A DNA stretch of 51,119 bases from Desulfovibrio sp. (GCF_009712225.1 NZ_WASP01000005.1:186110-237228), one strand, 5' to 3'; positions 34,000 to 42,765 are shown, counted from the first letter of the stretch. The notes: generated from the letters alone by a model not told the origin. Translations and numbers: made by a program.

Positions 34000-36900
34000 T
34001 TACTTCTGGCTGTTGACCAGGTGGAGCAGATCCCGCAGGTAGGTCTGCCGATGATTGATGTAAAATAGGAGAACGCTTCGATAGTTATTGCCCACAAGCG
34101 AGCCTTCAATCAGCATGCGGCTTATGTCGTGCCGCCTGCAGAGTACAAGCTGCAGCCGGGCAATGGCGTTGCGCTCTGTGCGGCTCATGCCGCGCAGCAG
34201 CCGGGCAAAGACCTCCTGCGCGCGGGGCAGATAAAACCAAAAATACATGAGGTCCAGCGCATGGATAAACAGTGTGCGTTGCGTGGGCTGACGCCGTTCG
34301 CCGTCATCGTCTTTTTTATGCGCATCTGCAGCTGGTTTGTCCAGGTGATGCGCGAGTTCAAACAGGGCATTGCCAGCGCGCAGGCTGTCCAGCTTTTCCG
34401 CGTAATCCCAGTGCCGCATCCGCAGGTTGTTGCGGCTGTCCGCGTAGCCTTCGATGATCGCTGCCACGGCATCAGAGGCTGTTTTTGAAATAATTGCGGC
34501 GCAGGGTATGATGTAAGACAGCGGGTCGGCTACGCCTGCCAGAGCCAGCAGCTGAACAGCTGTGGCATTAAAAAAACCTGACACGGGGATAGCCAGAACA
34601 CTACGGAACAGATTGCCCACAATGGCAGCGCGCGGAAAGCCTCGATACAAATTGTGCGCCGAAATATACAGGCCGTTTACAATGTTTAGTACGGCAAAGA
34701 CCAGCAGAGGGTGATCCTGCACACTCACGCCAAAGCCTTTTTCCAACAAACCTATTCGTATGCCCGCCTCAAGTATCAGAACAGAGACGCCCGTGTACAG
34801 GAGCGAATCGCAAAGCCTGCCAACGTCGACATGGTCGCGCCAGCCAAGGAGGCTGCGGCGGGATCCGCCATTGCCGGAGATCACCATCTGGATGGCATTG
34901 CGCACGCCAGTGACGGCAAACCATATCCACGCGCCAAACCAGGCCAGGAACCACCACTGCTGCGTGTACCAGAACGTCAACGCGGCGGGGATAAAGCCCG
35001 CCGTAACTTTAAGGGCGTTACTTGCGGAGGTGTTAAGGTAGGCGAAACCCGGAAATCTGCTGCCGGTTGTCGCGCGCAACAGGCCATTGCTGCGGGGGGG
35101 GGCCTGCGGGCCGGTCAGGCTTACCATATTGCCCACGTCGGAAACCCGCGCCGTCTCCACATGCACTGACCAGTTGTGCTGACGGCTGCCGCATGAGCCG
35201 CTTGCGGTTTTCTGCGCGCCCCGAATGCGTATGTGTCGCTCTTCCAGCGCGGTTTTTATGGGGACAGGCATGGTGTTTACTGCCTGACGTTGTATGGCCT
35301 TGCGGGCACGGAGTGGCAGCGTAGCCGGAAAAGCCAGACCCATGCGGATCGGCGCTTCGCGGCTGGCGGAAGCCGAGCCCATATGGCATTTGAGGGAAAT
35401 TCTGCGGTAATGGTCGCACAACAGGGGCAGATTGCCGAGGATGTACCGCAGTTTTGCCGTGCGTCGTCCAGACTGCGCTTCGGATTGCATACGCTGCACC
35501 ATGCCCAGTACCATTTGTCGAACCTTCAGGGTATCGCCCCTGTTCAGCGCCGTGCGCAGACTGCTGATGTCACCCAGATGCTGCAGCCGCCCCTCATGCC
35601 AGTAACGGGCGTTGAACAGCTCCAGATGGGTAATGCGCCCACGGCAATCCCACAGCAGCTCCAGCACATCCTCCTGAGCCAGATCCGCGAGGCCCAGCAC
35701 GATGCGGCTGTCGGCGTGCAGGCGAGCAAGGCTGCGCACCAGGGTTGCGGGAGAGATGGAGTGCAGCCTGGGCGGATTTACTTCGGCAGGGATGACGGCA
35801 AGTGATTGGGTCAGGCTTGTGGCGAGGGCTTCCCGGTAGTTCAAGGCATCGAGACGCTGCAGTTCCCGTCTGGAAGACGCGTCTTTCCTGTCCTGTAATC
35901 GCGTTGCCTGCAACTGGAGGGTCGACAGTACATGGGCCTGCAGGCAGTCTTTGATATGGGCCAGGGTGATTTGCCCCTCGCCGACATGCCGTTGCACAAC
36001 CGCGCGTGGGACGGGCAAAATTTCAAGATCAAGCGCTTCTGCCAGCTCCAGGCGGTAGCTGTGGTTCCAGGCGTCAAGCTGGCGCAGTGTGCGTTCGCCC
36101 TTCCAATCCGCCAGGGCTTTGCCCTGCGCCATCAGCGCGCTCACATCTGGCTGATCCAGAAAATCGAGAAAGGCCCGGTAGTCCGCAAAGCCGCGCGGCA
36201 TCCATAACAATCGTATTTTTTTACCCCGGAATTCAGATTCGAACTGAACGGCAACACGGGCGGTGATGCCCACAATTTCTGCCGCCTGCAATACTTCTTC
36301 AACCGCCTGCCGCCGAATATGGTCGCAGTAGACAATGGTAATGTGGCGGATGCCCTTGATCCAGGCATCCAGAATAAGGCGTGTCGGTGTTTTTTTGCCG
36401 CTGCTGTGGGCGTCGTGCACGTGGTCGTCAAAGACAAGCTGGTTCCAGCTTTCGGGCATTTCAAGCAGGTGGTAGCGCATCAGCATGCGGCGTACCAGAC
36501 GCGGGGTTCCAGTTGCGGTGCGCCGGAATTCATGGGCGAGCTTCAACCGTTCGCCCTCCGTATTGCGGGCCACGAGGTCTTTCATTATCTGCACCAGCGC
36601 CCGTGCGGTGTTGATGCGCAGGGTGGAGTGGGCGCTGGCCAGGGTTTCGCTGTACAGCATGTTCAGGGCTGTCAGACGGTGAGTAGTGTGGTCCATGTTT
36701 TTGCTGGTGAGGATATGGATGACCGCGTGAGCGATGCGAAATTCCGGCGCGTAGACCAGTCCTTTTATTCCATGCGGATGAAAATTGACGTCCAGAATTT
36801 CGTGAATATGGTCGTGTGTGGAGTTGCCAGATTCGATTGATTTGATCATCTCCAGCAATTCGTAATCCCTGGAATCAAAGAAAAGTTTTTCCGCAATCAT
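34000..36900 (-). CDS. Large membrane protein of unknown function
   Basis: A 966-residue protein I cannot assign to a family. Residues 1 to about 620 are hydrophilic and largely helical, rich in Arg, His and Leu, with a repeated style of short helical units (for example SLARLHADSRIVLGLADLAQ) and an early HDHIHEILDVNFHPHG. From about 630 to 820 lie several hydrophobic segments (TAGFIPAALTFWY, FLAWFGAWIWFAV, LLVFAVLNIVNGLY, AIPVSGFFNATAVQLLALAG). A charged C-terminal part of about 145 residues ends in LLHLVNSQK. AGGAG lies 6 bases before the ATG. It stands alone between two hairpins. It could be a membrane-bound regulator or a surface assembly factor; there is no motif that decides. Confidence 0.75.
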   Translation of the reverse strand: MIAEKLFFDSRDYELLEMIKSIESGNSTHDHIHEILDVNFHPHGIKGLVYAPEFRIAHAVIHILTSKNMDHTTHRLTALNMLYSETLASAHSTLRINTARALVQIMKDLVARNTEGERLKLAHEFRRTATGTPRLVRRMLMRYHLLEMPESWNQLVFDDHVHDAHSSGKKTPTRLILDAWIKGIRHITIVYCDHIRRQAVEEVLQAAEIVGITARVAVQFESEFRGKKIRLLWMPRGFADYRAFLDFLDQPDVSALMAQGKALADWKGERTLRQLDAWNHSYRLELAEALDLEILPVPRAVVQRHVGEGQITLAHIKDCLQAHVLSTLQLQATRLQDRKDASSRRELQRLDALNYREALATSLTQSLAVIPAEVNPPRLHSISPATLVRSLARLHADSRIVLGLADLAQEDVLELLWDCRGRITHLELFNARYWHEGRLQHLGDISSLRTALNRGDTLKVRQMVLGMVQRMQSEAQSGRRTAKLRYILGNLPLLCDHYRRISLKCHMGSASASREAPIRMGLAFPATLPLRARKAIQRQAVNTMPVPIKTALEERHIRIRGAQKTASGSCGSRQHNWSVHVETARVSDVGNMVSLTGPQAPPRSNGLLRATTGSRFPGFAYLNTSASNALKVTAGFIPAALTFWYTQQWWFLAWFGAWIWFAVTGVRNAIQMVISGNGGSRRSLLGWRDHVDVGRLCDSLLYTGVSVLILEAGIRIGLLEKGFGVSVQDHPLLVFAVLNIVNGLYISAHNLYRGFPRAAIVGNLFRSVLAIPVSGFFNATAVQLLALAGVADPLSYIIPCAAIISKTASDAVAAIIEGYADSRNNLRMRHWDYAEKLDSLRAGNALFELAHHLDKPAADAHKKDDDGERRQPTQRTLFIHALDLMYFWFYLPRAQEVFARLLRGMSRTERNAIARLQLVLCRRHDISRMLIEGSLVGNNYRSVLLFYINHRQTYLRDLLHLVNSQK

Positions 36901-36917
36901 GTGGTTCTCCTGAAAGG

Positions 36918-36949
36918 CACGGCAATGGCAGTATTTTTTCTTTGCCGTG
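36918..36949 (-). promoter_or_regulatory. Inverted repeat upstream of the 966-residue gene
   Basis: CACGGCAA and TTGCCGTG lie 16 bases apart, just upstream of the ribosome binding site of the large membrane protein gene. This could be an operator or a leader hairpin. The AT-rich tract at about 36960-37005 is a likely place for the promoter. Confidence 0.4.
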
Positions 36950-37007
36950 TACCGTCTTTCAGAAAAATTACATAATAATATCTTTTAATAATTGTTATAA
37001 ATTAAAG

Positions 37008-37045
37008 CGGGCAGGCGCTTGCTCCTCGCGGAGAAGGCCTGCCCG
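37008..37045 (-). terminator. Terminator of the acetolactate synthase gene
   Basis: CGGGCAGGC and GCCTGCCCG form a 9-bp stem with a small inner hairpin (CTCC/GGAG). On the minus strand it is followed by CTTTAATTT. It lies 30 bases after the synthase stop codon. Confidence 0.7.
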
Positions 37046-37074
37046 TAATATGTGGATGGGGTGATTGAGGCTGC

Positions 37075-38748
37075 TTACAGCTCGTCCAGCGCGCAAAGCG
37101 CAGGCGTCAGCTCACCAAGGCTGTTGATAAGCGCCATATTCTCGCTGTAGTCCACCGGGCAGGCCACCAGCGATACCCCGGGTTCGTCCAGGGCCTTCTG
37201 CAGGGTGGGCAAAAGCTCGGCGGCACTTTTTACGCTGTAGCCCTTGGCCCCAAAGCTTTCAGCATAGGCCACAAAATCGGGGTTGCCAAAATCCACGCAG
37301 TCGTGCGAGCCCGATTCCATGTCCATCTTCCACTTGATCAGCCCGTAGCTGTCGTCTACCCACACCAGAATCTTGAGCGGGATGTTCTCGCGAACGGCGG
37401 TTTCCATTTCCTGCGAATTCATAAGGAAGCTGCCGTCACCCATGACAGCCAGCACCTTGCGGTCAGGGTGCGCCAGATGCGCGCCAATGGCCCCGGGCAG
37501 GGAAAATGCCATGGTGGAAAGGCCGTTGGAAACAATGCAGGTAAGGGGCGCATAGGTGGGATACAGCCGTGCCATCCACATCTTGATAGCCCCCGTGTCG
37601 GCCAGCACAATATCCTCGTCGCCCATGGCGGCGCGTATGTCGTTCACAATACGCTGCGGCTTGAGGGGGAATGCATCGCTCTGACGGCCCTTGGCAAGCT
37701 CTGCCTCCACCAGTTCGCGAATTCTGGCCCCGCGCCCGGCAGAGAGCAGCGGCTCTGACCCGAGCGCCTTGGCAAGAGCGGCAAGGGCAAGGCCCACGTC
37801 TGCCATGATGCTTACTTCGGGGTTATAGTGGGCGTCCACATCGGGCATAAAGGTATTGATATGGATGATGCGCTTGTCCGAGCGGGGGTTAATGCGCATG
37901 GGCGTGAATTCCTGCAGCTCGTAGCCGATGGAAAGAATCACGTCTGCCTGATCAAAGGCGCAGTTTTCGTAGTCGTGCCGCATGAAGCCGATAACTCCAA
38001 GCGACTGGGGGCTGCGGTCGCTGATAACACCCTTGCCCATAAAGGTGGTGGCCACGGGAATGTTGTAGCGCTCGGCAAAGGCGGCCAGCACGGCGGCATT
38101 GCCCGTGCGGGCAACGCCATGCCCGGCCATGATCACCGGCTTGCGCGCGCTGCGCAGCAGGGCGGCGGCCTCTGTCACCGCGGCGGGTGAGGGAATGGCC
38201 TTGGCGCAGGGGGTTGCCTTGAGGGGCGTAGCCTGGGGCATGGGGGCCGCTTCCACATCTTCAGGAATGGCAAGGTAGGTCGCGCCGGGGCGCTCCTCCT
38301 GCGCAACCTGAAAGGCATTGCGTACCATCTCGGGCACAGACAGCGGCGTAAGCACGGTGTCGGCCCACTTGGTCACGGGTTTGAACATGCCCACAAGGTC
38401 AACAATCTGGTGCGATTCCTTGTAAATGCGCTTGAGCCCCACCTGTGCAGAGATGGCAACCAGCGGGCTGGAGTTGGTCTGCGCGTCGGCCACGCCCAGC
38501 AGCAGGTTGATGGCACCCGGCCCCAGGGTGGCGGTGCATACGCCAGCCTTGCCGGTCAGGCGGCCGTAAATGTCGGCCATGAACGAGGCTCCCTGCTCGT
38601 GGCGGGCCAGAATAAAGCGGATGTCGCCCGAAGCGGCCACAGCACGCACAAACCTGATGTTTTCTTCGCCGGGGATGCCAAAGACATATTTAACGCCTTC
38701 GGCCCTGAGGCATGACACAAGAAACTGGGCGACGTTCTGCTGATCCAT
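37075..38748 (-). CDS. alsS: Acetolactate synthase, catabolic (AlsS-like)
   Basis: A 557-residue ThDP enzyme that joins two pyruvate to acetolactate and CO2. It has the N-terminal ThDP part GVKYVFGIPGEENIRF and ARHEQGASFMADIYGRLTG with the catalytic Glu, and the C-terminal GDGSFLMNSQEMETAV metal-ThDP motif. The ending VDFGNPDFVAYAESFGAKG and VACPVDYSENMALI resembles the catabolic AlsS of Bacillus more than anabolic IlvB, and there is no IlvN-type small subunit next to it. The ATG at 38748 has GAGG 6 bases upstream. No acetolactate decarboxylase gene is in the window. gmhA lies 98 bases upstream on the same strand. Confidence 0.85.
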   Translation of the reverse strand: MDQQNVAQFLVSCLRAEGVKYVFGIPGEENIRFVRAVAASGDIRFILARHEQGASFMADIYGRLTGKAGVCTATLGPGAINLLLGVADAQTNSSPLVAISAQVGLKRIYKESHQIVDLVGMFKPVTKWADTVLTPLSVPEMVRNAFQVAQEERPGATYLAIPEDVEAAPMPQATPLKATPCAKAIPSPAAVTEAAALLRSARKPVIMAGHGVARTGNAAVLAAFAERYNIPVATTFMGKGVISDRSPQSLGVIGFMRHDYENCAFDQADVILSIGYELQEFTPMRINPRSDKRIIHINTFMPDVDAHYNPEVSIMADVGLALAALAKALGSEPLLSAGRGARIRELVEAELAKGRQSDAFPLKPQRIVNDIRAAMGDEDIVLADTGAIKMWMARLYPTYAPLTCIVSNGLSTMAFSLPGAIGAHLAHPDRKVLAVMGDGSFLMNSQEMETAVRENIPLKILVWVDDSYGLIKWKMDMESGSHDCVDFGNPDFVAYAESFGAKGYSVKSAAELLPTLQKALDEPGVSLVACPVDYSENMALINSLGELTPALCALDEL

Positions 38749-38846
38749 GAACAACCTCGTTGCGGGCGTTTATCCAGGGCGGTTGCCCTGCGGTTACTGC
38801 CAAAGGTCGCTGCAAGCCAGCCGCGCGGCACGGGGGCGGTCAGGCG

Positions 38847-39419
38847 TTATTTTTGCGCTACGGCGCGTTCAATCACATCTGCCCAGTGGTGCAGAATGAA
38901 GATGTGGGCTTCCTGAATACGGGCCGTTATCTGATGGGGAACCACCACGGCCATGTCGGCCAGTGATTCAAGCTTGCCGCCGTCTCGCCCCAGCAGGGCG
39001 ATGGAGGCTATGCCCTGGGTGCGGGCCTCGTTGACTGCGGCAATGATGTTGGCCGAGTTGCCAGAGGTGGAAATGCCCACAAAAACATCACCGGGGCGGG
39101 CCAGAGCCTCTACCTGCCGGGAAAAGACGTCGTCAAAACCAAAGTCGTTGCCAATGGCCGTGAGGTTTGAGGTGTCTGTGGTCAGGGCTATGCAGCCCAG
39201 AGCCTTGCGGTTGAGCTGAAAGCGCCCCACAAGCTCTGCCGCAAAGTGCTGGGCATCGGCCGCCGAACCGCCGTTGCCTGCAACAAGCACCTTGCCGCCA
39301 GCCGCAATGGCGGCCTTCATCCGTTCTGCCGCAGCTTCTACCGCAGGCCGCAAGGTCTGCAAGGTGCTGAAAAGTTCCAGATGGGCGCCAAGGGACGTGT
39401 CAAAAAGCGAATTCGTCAT
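38847..39419 (-). CDS. gmhA: Sedoheptulose 7-phosphate isomerase
   Basis: Converts sedoheptulose 7-phosphate to glycero-manno-heptose 7-phosphate, the first step to the heptose of the LPS inner core. The 190-residue SIS-domain protein has VLVAGNGGSAADAQHFAAELVGRF, TDTSNLTAIGNDFG, FVGISTSGNSANI and the C-terminal helix AHIFILHHWADVIE, all typical of GmhA. AAGG lies before the ATG at 39419. An open frame runs far upstream on this strand but has no family content. It may be read together with alsS downstream. Confidence 0.93.
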   Translation of the reverse strand: MTNSLFDTSLGAHLELFSTLQTLRPAVEAAAERMKAAIAAGGKVLVAGNGGSAADAQHFAAELVGRFQLNRKALGCIALTTDTSNLTAIGNDFGFDDVFSRQVEALARPGDVFVGISTSGNSANIIAAVNEARTQGIASIALLGRDGGKLESLADMAVVVPHQITARIQEAHIFILHHWADVIERAVAQK

Positions 39420-39578
39420 GGGGGCCTTGCTGCACGGTTTGTTTCCGCCATGTTTCTGGCGGAATGGTCTGTTAAAAACGTTCCACAAGACTAACAAGGC
39501 GAGCAGCAAAAGAAAAGCATCTGCCGCCCGTGCTTGCGGGCGCGGCACGCATGCCGTACATGCAGGGGAGGAGGCGTT

Positions 39579-40922
39579 ATGAGCACATTCATGGAGCAGT
39601 GGGCATTGCTGCTGGCCCCCAATCGCAAAAACAGCGGGGGCATAAAGCCCGACCCGCTGGTCGAAGGGCGCAATCCCTTTCTGGCGGACTACGACCGTAT
39701 CATCTTTTCCAGCTCGTTTCGCAGGCTGGCAAGAAAAACGCAGGTGCACCCCCTGGTGCGCAATGACCATATTCACAACCGGCTTACCCATTCGCTCGAG
39801 GTAAGCTGCGTAGGTCGTTCGCTGGGGCTTGGCGTGGGCGCGGCCCTGCGCCATCGCGGTGACCTGCCGACAGAGTACACGCCCGATCACCTCGGGCAGA
39901 TCATACAGGCCTCCTGCCTTGCCCACGATATCGGCAATCCGCCATTCGGGCATGCCGGCGAGGAGGCCATTCGCGACTGGTTCAAGGATTCCGGCCACAA
40001 GGAGCAGTATTTCAAAAATCTGCAACCTGCTGAATGGGCAGACTTTACGGCTTTTGACGGCAATGCGCAGGGTTTCAGGGTTATCAACGCTCTTGAAAAC
40101 AACAAGGATCGCGGCGGATTTCGGCTGACGTTTCCTGTCATCGCCGCACTGGTTAAGTACCCGCGTTCGGCCTACGAGGCTCAGGGTGTGGGCAAGAGCA
40201 AATTTAACTTTTATACGGCAGAGCGGGCGCTGTTTGCCGAAATTTTTGGAGAGATGGGTCTTGCCAGCGGCGGAGGCTGCCGCAGGCATCCACTTTCATA
40301 TCTGCTGGAGGCGGCAGACGACATCTGCTACCGCATCATCGACATGGAAGATGCCCGCGAGCTGCGCATTATCTCCTACGCGGACTTCAAGGAGGCCATG
40401 ACGCCCCTGCTCGACGCCCAGTGCCTCGACGACCCGCGCCTTGATTCCATGGACTCTGACCGCAGGCGTACAAGCATGCTGCGCACCACGGCCATGGGGC
40501 GCATCATTCCGTCCATCACGCAGACCTTTATGGACAATTACGAGGCAATCATGGATGGCAGCCTTGAGGGCAGCCTGCTGAACCATGCCCGAGATGACGT
40601 GGCCGGTTTCATGAGCGCCGCCGGGCGGGTTTTTAACAGCAAGATCATGAACAACCCACAGAAAACAGCGCTGGAGATAGGCACGTACACGCTCTACCGC
40701 CGCCTGCTGGACGTGTTTATTCCCGCCTGCTTCAACTACACCAAGGGCAATACCATGAGCTATCAGGAAACCCGCGCGCTCACGCTCATGGGTGCCAACG
40801 CCCCGGGCAGGGACGACAGCCTGTACATGGCTTATCTGCGTGTGCTGGATTTTGTGTCTGGCATGACAGACGACTACGCCACCTTTATCTCGCAGCAGTT
40901 TTCCGGCACATCTGGGCTGTAA
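39579..40922 (+). CDS. dgt: dGTP triphosphohydrolase (dGTPase)
   Basis: A 447-residue HD-domain enzyme that removes triphosphate from dGTP or other dNTPs and so tunes the nucleotide pool. It has FSSSFRRLARKTQVHPL, NDHIHNRLTHSLEVSCVGRSLG with the first His, LAHDIGNPPFGHAGEEAI with the HD pair, and LEAADDICYRIIDMEDA carrying the last Asp. GGGAGG lies 5 bases before the ATG at 39579. Length fits the family. It is divergent from gmhA and is followed by a small repeat and a terminator. Confidence 0.92.
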   Translation: MSTFMEQWALLLAPNRKNSGGIKPDPLVEGRNPFLADYDRIIFSSSFRRLARKTQVHPLVRNDHIHNRLTHSLEVSCVGRSLGLGVGAALRHRGDLPTEYTPDHLGQIIQASCLAHDIGNPPFGHAGEEAIRDWFKDSGHKEQYFKNLQPAEWADFTAFDGNAQGFRVINALENNKDRGGFRLTFPVIAALVKYPRSAYEAQGVGKSKFNFYTAERALFAEIFGEMGLASGGGCRRHPLSYLLEAADDICYRIIDMEDARELRIISYADFKEAMTPLLDAQCLDDPRLDSMDSDRRRTSMLRTTAMGRIIPSITQTFMDNYEAIMDGSLEGSLLNHARDDVAGFMSAAGRVFNSKIMNNPQKTALEIGTYTLYRRLLDVFIPACFNYTKGNTMSYQETRALTLMGANAPGRDDSLYMAYLRVLDFVSGMTDDYATFISQQFSGTSGL

Positions 40923-40925
40923 CCT

Positions 40926-40976
40926 GCGTAAATAAAGGACAAAAAACTGATGTCTGTGTAAATATCGGACAAAATA
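40926..40976. repeat. Two short direct repeats, possible IS-end relic
   Basis: GTAAATAAAGGACAAAA (40928-40944) recurs as GTAAATATCGGACAAAA (40958-40974), 15 of 17 bases alike and 30 bases apart. Spaced repeats of this kind are found at the ends of IS21-type elements, where they bind the transposase. No transposase gene is near, so this may be a leftover end or a paired protein-binding site. Confidence 0.45.
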
Positions 40977-41006
40977 CGGCCAGATGAACCAGTGCCGCAA
41001 ATGTAG

Positions 41007-41053
41007 GATGCCGCGCAATCCATGCCCAAGGGCATGTGCTGCGCGGCATCTTT
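41007..41053 (+). terminator. Terminator after dgt
   Basis: GATGCCGCGCA and TGCGCGGCATC form an 11-bp outer stem that encloses a second stem (ATGCCC/GGGCAT). It is followed by TTT. It lies between convergent dgt and the APS-kinase-like gene. Confidence 0.65.
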
Positions 41054-41092
41054 CGCCGAACCTGGCTATGCAGGTTGTCAGGTGCGCCCCTG

Positions 41093-41680
41093 TTAAAGGG
41101 CTATGGCGGCATTTGCAAACGAAACCTGCGGCAGCATGCGGCGTTGCTCATCGTGCCAGTCGTTTTCGGGCACAAGAGCGTCGAGCGTCAGGTCACGCAG
41201 CTGCTCGTAGCATTCCACCAGCGAGTACACGTCAGTTTCGATGATGGCGTGCGGGCAACGGGGTTCGTCAAAGGCGTCAAAAACTGAATCAAGTGCGTGC
41301 AGGTCACCGCGTTCGGCCCTGGCATACAGCCCCTTGGTGTCGCGTTCCACCAGGGTTTGCAGCGAGCAGCGCACCCACACCTCGTGGTAATTGGGCAACA
41401 GAGCCCGGTTGGCCTGTCGCATGCCTTCATAAGGCGTGGCTGCGGCCACCACACACAGCTTGCCGCTGGCCTGCAGATTCATGGCATGGTCGCGCAGCGC
41501 ATCTGTATTGCGCATACGCTGCTGGGGAGTTCCCGCGCTCAGGCCCTTGCTGCGGCAAAAGCTGTCGGCATCGATGAATTCGGCATCAATGCCCTGCCCG
41601 TCGAGGTACAGGCGCAATAGTGAGCCCAGGGTGGTTTTTCCACTGCCGGAAAGTCCCAGCAACCAGATGATCGGTGTCAT
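41093..41680 (-). CDS. Divergent APS-kinase-like P-loop kinase
   Basis: A 195-residue P-loop protein related to adenylylsulfate kinase (CysC). The Walker A is GLSGSGKTT (9-17), and EVWVRCSLQTLVERDTKGLYARAERGD matches the CysC segment that ends in RD-x-KGLY. The usual CysC signature LDGDNVR is replaced by FIDADSFCRSKGLS, and the following Arg-rich and I-S-P strands are altered. Substrate specificity may therefore differ. A dissimilatory sulfate reducer uses APS directly, so a PAPS-forming kinase would serve sulfation or another job. GAGGA lies before the ATG. It stands alone, convergent with dgt. Confidence 0.75.
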   Translation of the reverse strand: MTPIIWLLGLSGSGKTTLGSLLRLYLDGQGIDAEFIDADSFCRSKGLSAGTPQQRMRNTDALRDHAMNLQASGKLCVVAAATPYEGMRQANRALLPNYHEVWVRCSLQTLVERDTKGLYARAERGDLHALDSVFDAFDEPRCPHAIIETDVYSLVECYEQLRDLTLDALVPENDWHDEQRRMLPQVSFANAAIAL

Positions 41681-42046
41681 GCTATCCTCACTTGCTTGCG
41701 ATGCGCTTAAGCACGCGGCTTATCTGCAAATAAGGAATGCAATTTTGCGGCCATTATTAGTTTTTTTAGTAAATTAGAATTGTTATGGATATCCAATAAA
41801 TGGAATGTGCGGCAATTTTGACAGTGTGGGCCGCTTGCCGCCAGCCTGCGGGGTTCCCATGAATTCTATTTTTTTCTCACGGTCTTTCAGGCAGATGGCA
41901 GGGCGAATCGCGGCATGCGCTGCAATAATCAAGCTCATTGTCGCATTTAACATGCTAATTTTTTTGTTTTTCAGTGATGGGTCTGTTCTGCGTAATCGAT
42001 GGCAAGCTGTGGCCTGGAATACGCAGCCTTCTGACTCAGGGGCCTG

Positions 42047-42073
42047 TTGACAAGCGGCTATGGAATTTATAAT
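42047..42073 (+). promoter_or_regulatory. Promoter of the TetR gene
   Basis: Perfect consensus hexamers TTGACA (42047-42052) and TATAAT (42068-42073) with a short 15-base spacer. It lies 47 bases before the tetR-like start codon, with a dyad directly downstream. Confidence 0.65.
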
Positions 42074-42074
42074 A

Positions 42075-42096
42075 GGAGTGAGCACTTCGTTTATTA
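42075..42096 (+). promoter_or_regulatory. Candidate TetR operator 1
   Basis: GGAGTGAGCACTTC contains the dyad AGTG-AG-CACT and is followed by GTTTATTA. The same right-hand part (CGTTTATTA) and the GGAGT...ACT core recur at operator 2. It lies just after the -10 box, so binding there would block the regulator's own gene. Confidence 0.6.
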
Positions 42097-42119
42097 ATGT
42101 CAGTGCGCAGGAGACCCCT

Positions 42120-42713
42120 ATGGCCCGTCCAAAGAATGAAAAGCTTGAAGCGCAACGGCGTGAAGAAATTTTGCAGGCTGCGGCCCGTGTGTTCCGGGCC
42201 AAAGGGTTTCACCTTGCCAGAACAGAAGACATCTGCACTGAAGCGGGCACGAGCGCTGGAACGCTGTTCCGTTATTTCAAGTCAAAAAAAGAAATCATCG
42301 AGGCCATTGTTGAAGCAGAAATGAAGGCCAACGATGAAGATCTGCTGGCCCTGGCTCAGCGTCAGGCCGTAGAGGGGCTGGCCACGCTGAAGGCCCAGGA
42401 ACTGGAAGAAATGCTTCGCCCCAGCGGGTACGGGTTGGCAACAGAGAGCTGGCTTGAGCTTTCACGCAGTCCGGAAGGCAGAAAGGAGCTTGCCTCTTCG
42501 TCGGCCAGACTGGAAGCTGCCCTTGCCGCCTTGCTGGCACAAGGGCAGGCAGAGGGCTGGGTGCGCCCAGACCTCAACACCAAGGGGGCCGCCAACCTGT
42601 TGCTCATTTTGTACACCGGTGTGCAGTTTGACGCGGACCTTGGTATGGACCTTGATTACGAGGCCTCGGCCCAGGCCATCTCTGACCTGATCAAAAGTTT
42701 TATTCTGGCCTGA
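42120..42713 (+). CDS. TetR-family repressor
   Basis: A 197-residue TetR/AcrR-type regulator. The DNA-binding part is RREEILQAAARVFRAKGF, then ARTEDICTEAGTSAGTLFRYFKSKKEIIEAI, a clean helix-turn-helix. The C-terminal ligand domain (from about residue 55) is helical. AGGAG lies 6 bases before the ATG. It is followed on the same strand by an ABC exporter operon that has its own promoter. Related dyads at both promoters suggest self-repression and repression of the exporter, relieved by a ligand such as a toxic compound. Confidence 0.92.
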   Translation: MARPKNEKLEAQRREEILQAAARVFRAKGFHLARTEDICTEAGTSAGTLFRYFKSKKEIIEAIVEAEMKANDEDLLALAQRQAVEGLATLKAQELEEMLRPSGYGLATESWLELSRSPEGRKELASSSARLEAALAALLAQGQAEGWVRPDLNTKGAANLLLILYTGVQFDADLGMDLDYEASAQAISDLIKSFILA

Positions 42714-42731
42714 TAGCTTCGTTGCATTACT

Positions 42732-42759
42732 TTGCAGCCTGCACAGATGTTGGTTTAAT
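42732..42759 (+). promoter_or_regulatory. Promoter of the ABC exporter operon
   Basis: TTGCAG (42732-42737) and TTTAAT (42754-42759) are 16 bases apart. The expected start of transcription falls at about 42766, inside operator 2. Confidence 0.45.
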
Positions 42760-42765
42760 AGAATG

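Larger units (their letters stand above)
41681..42119. other. Intergenic region upstream of the TetR gene
   Basis: This 439-base gap holds the promoters of the minus-strand kinase gene and of the TetR gene. The part from 41735 to 41800 is AT-rich. A 63-codon frame from 41859 with one hydrophobic stretch is open on the plus strand but has only a weak ribosome binding site, so I do not call it a gene. Confidence 0.4.

Noticed and set aside
34000..36900. Possible relation of the 966-residue protein to membrane proteins annotated as site-specific recombinase Gcr
   Set aside because: Only a loose likeness in the membrane part; I could not match a defined motif, so the function is left open.
40926..40976. 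Short repeats near dgt as a CRISPR remnant
   Set aside because: Only two units 30 bases apart with a 13-base gap between them, too short for a repeat-spacer unit, and no cas genes.
41859..42050. 63-codon plus-strand frame with one hydrophobic stretch
   Set aside because: Only a weak ribosome binding site, no family, and it lies in the probable promoter region of the TetR gene. Conservation in relatives would be needed to accept it.
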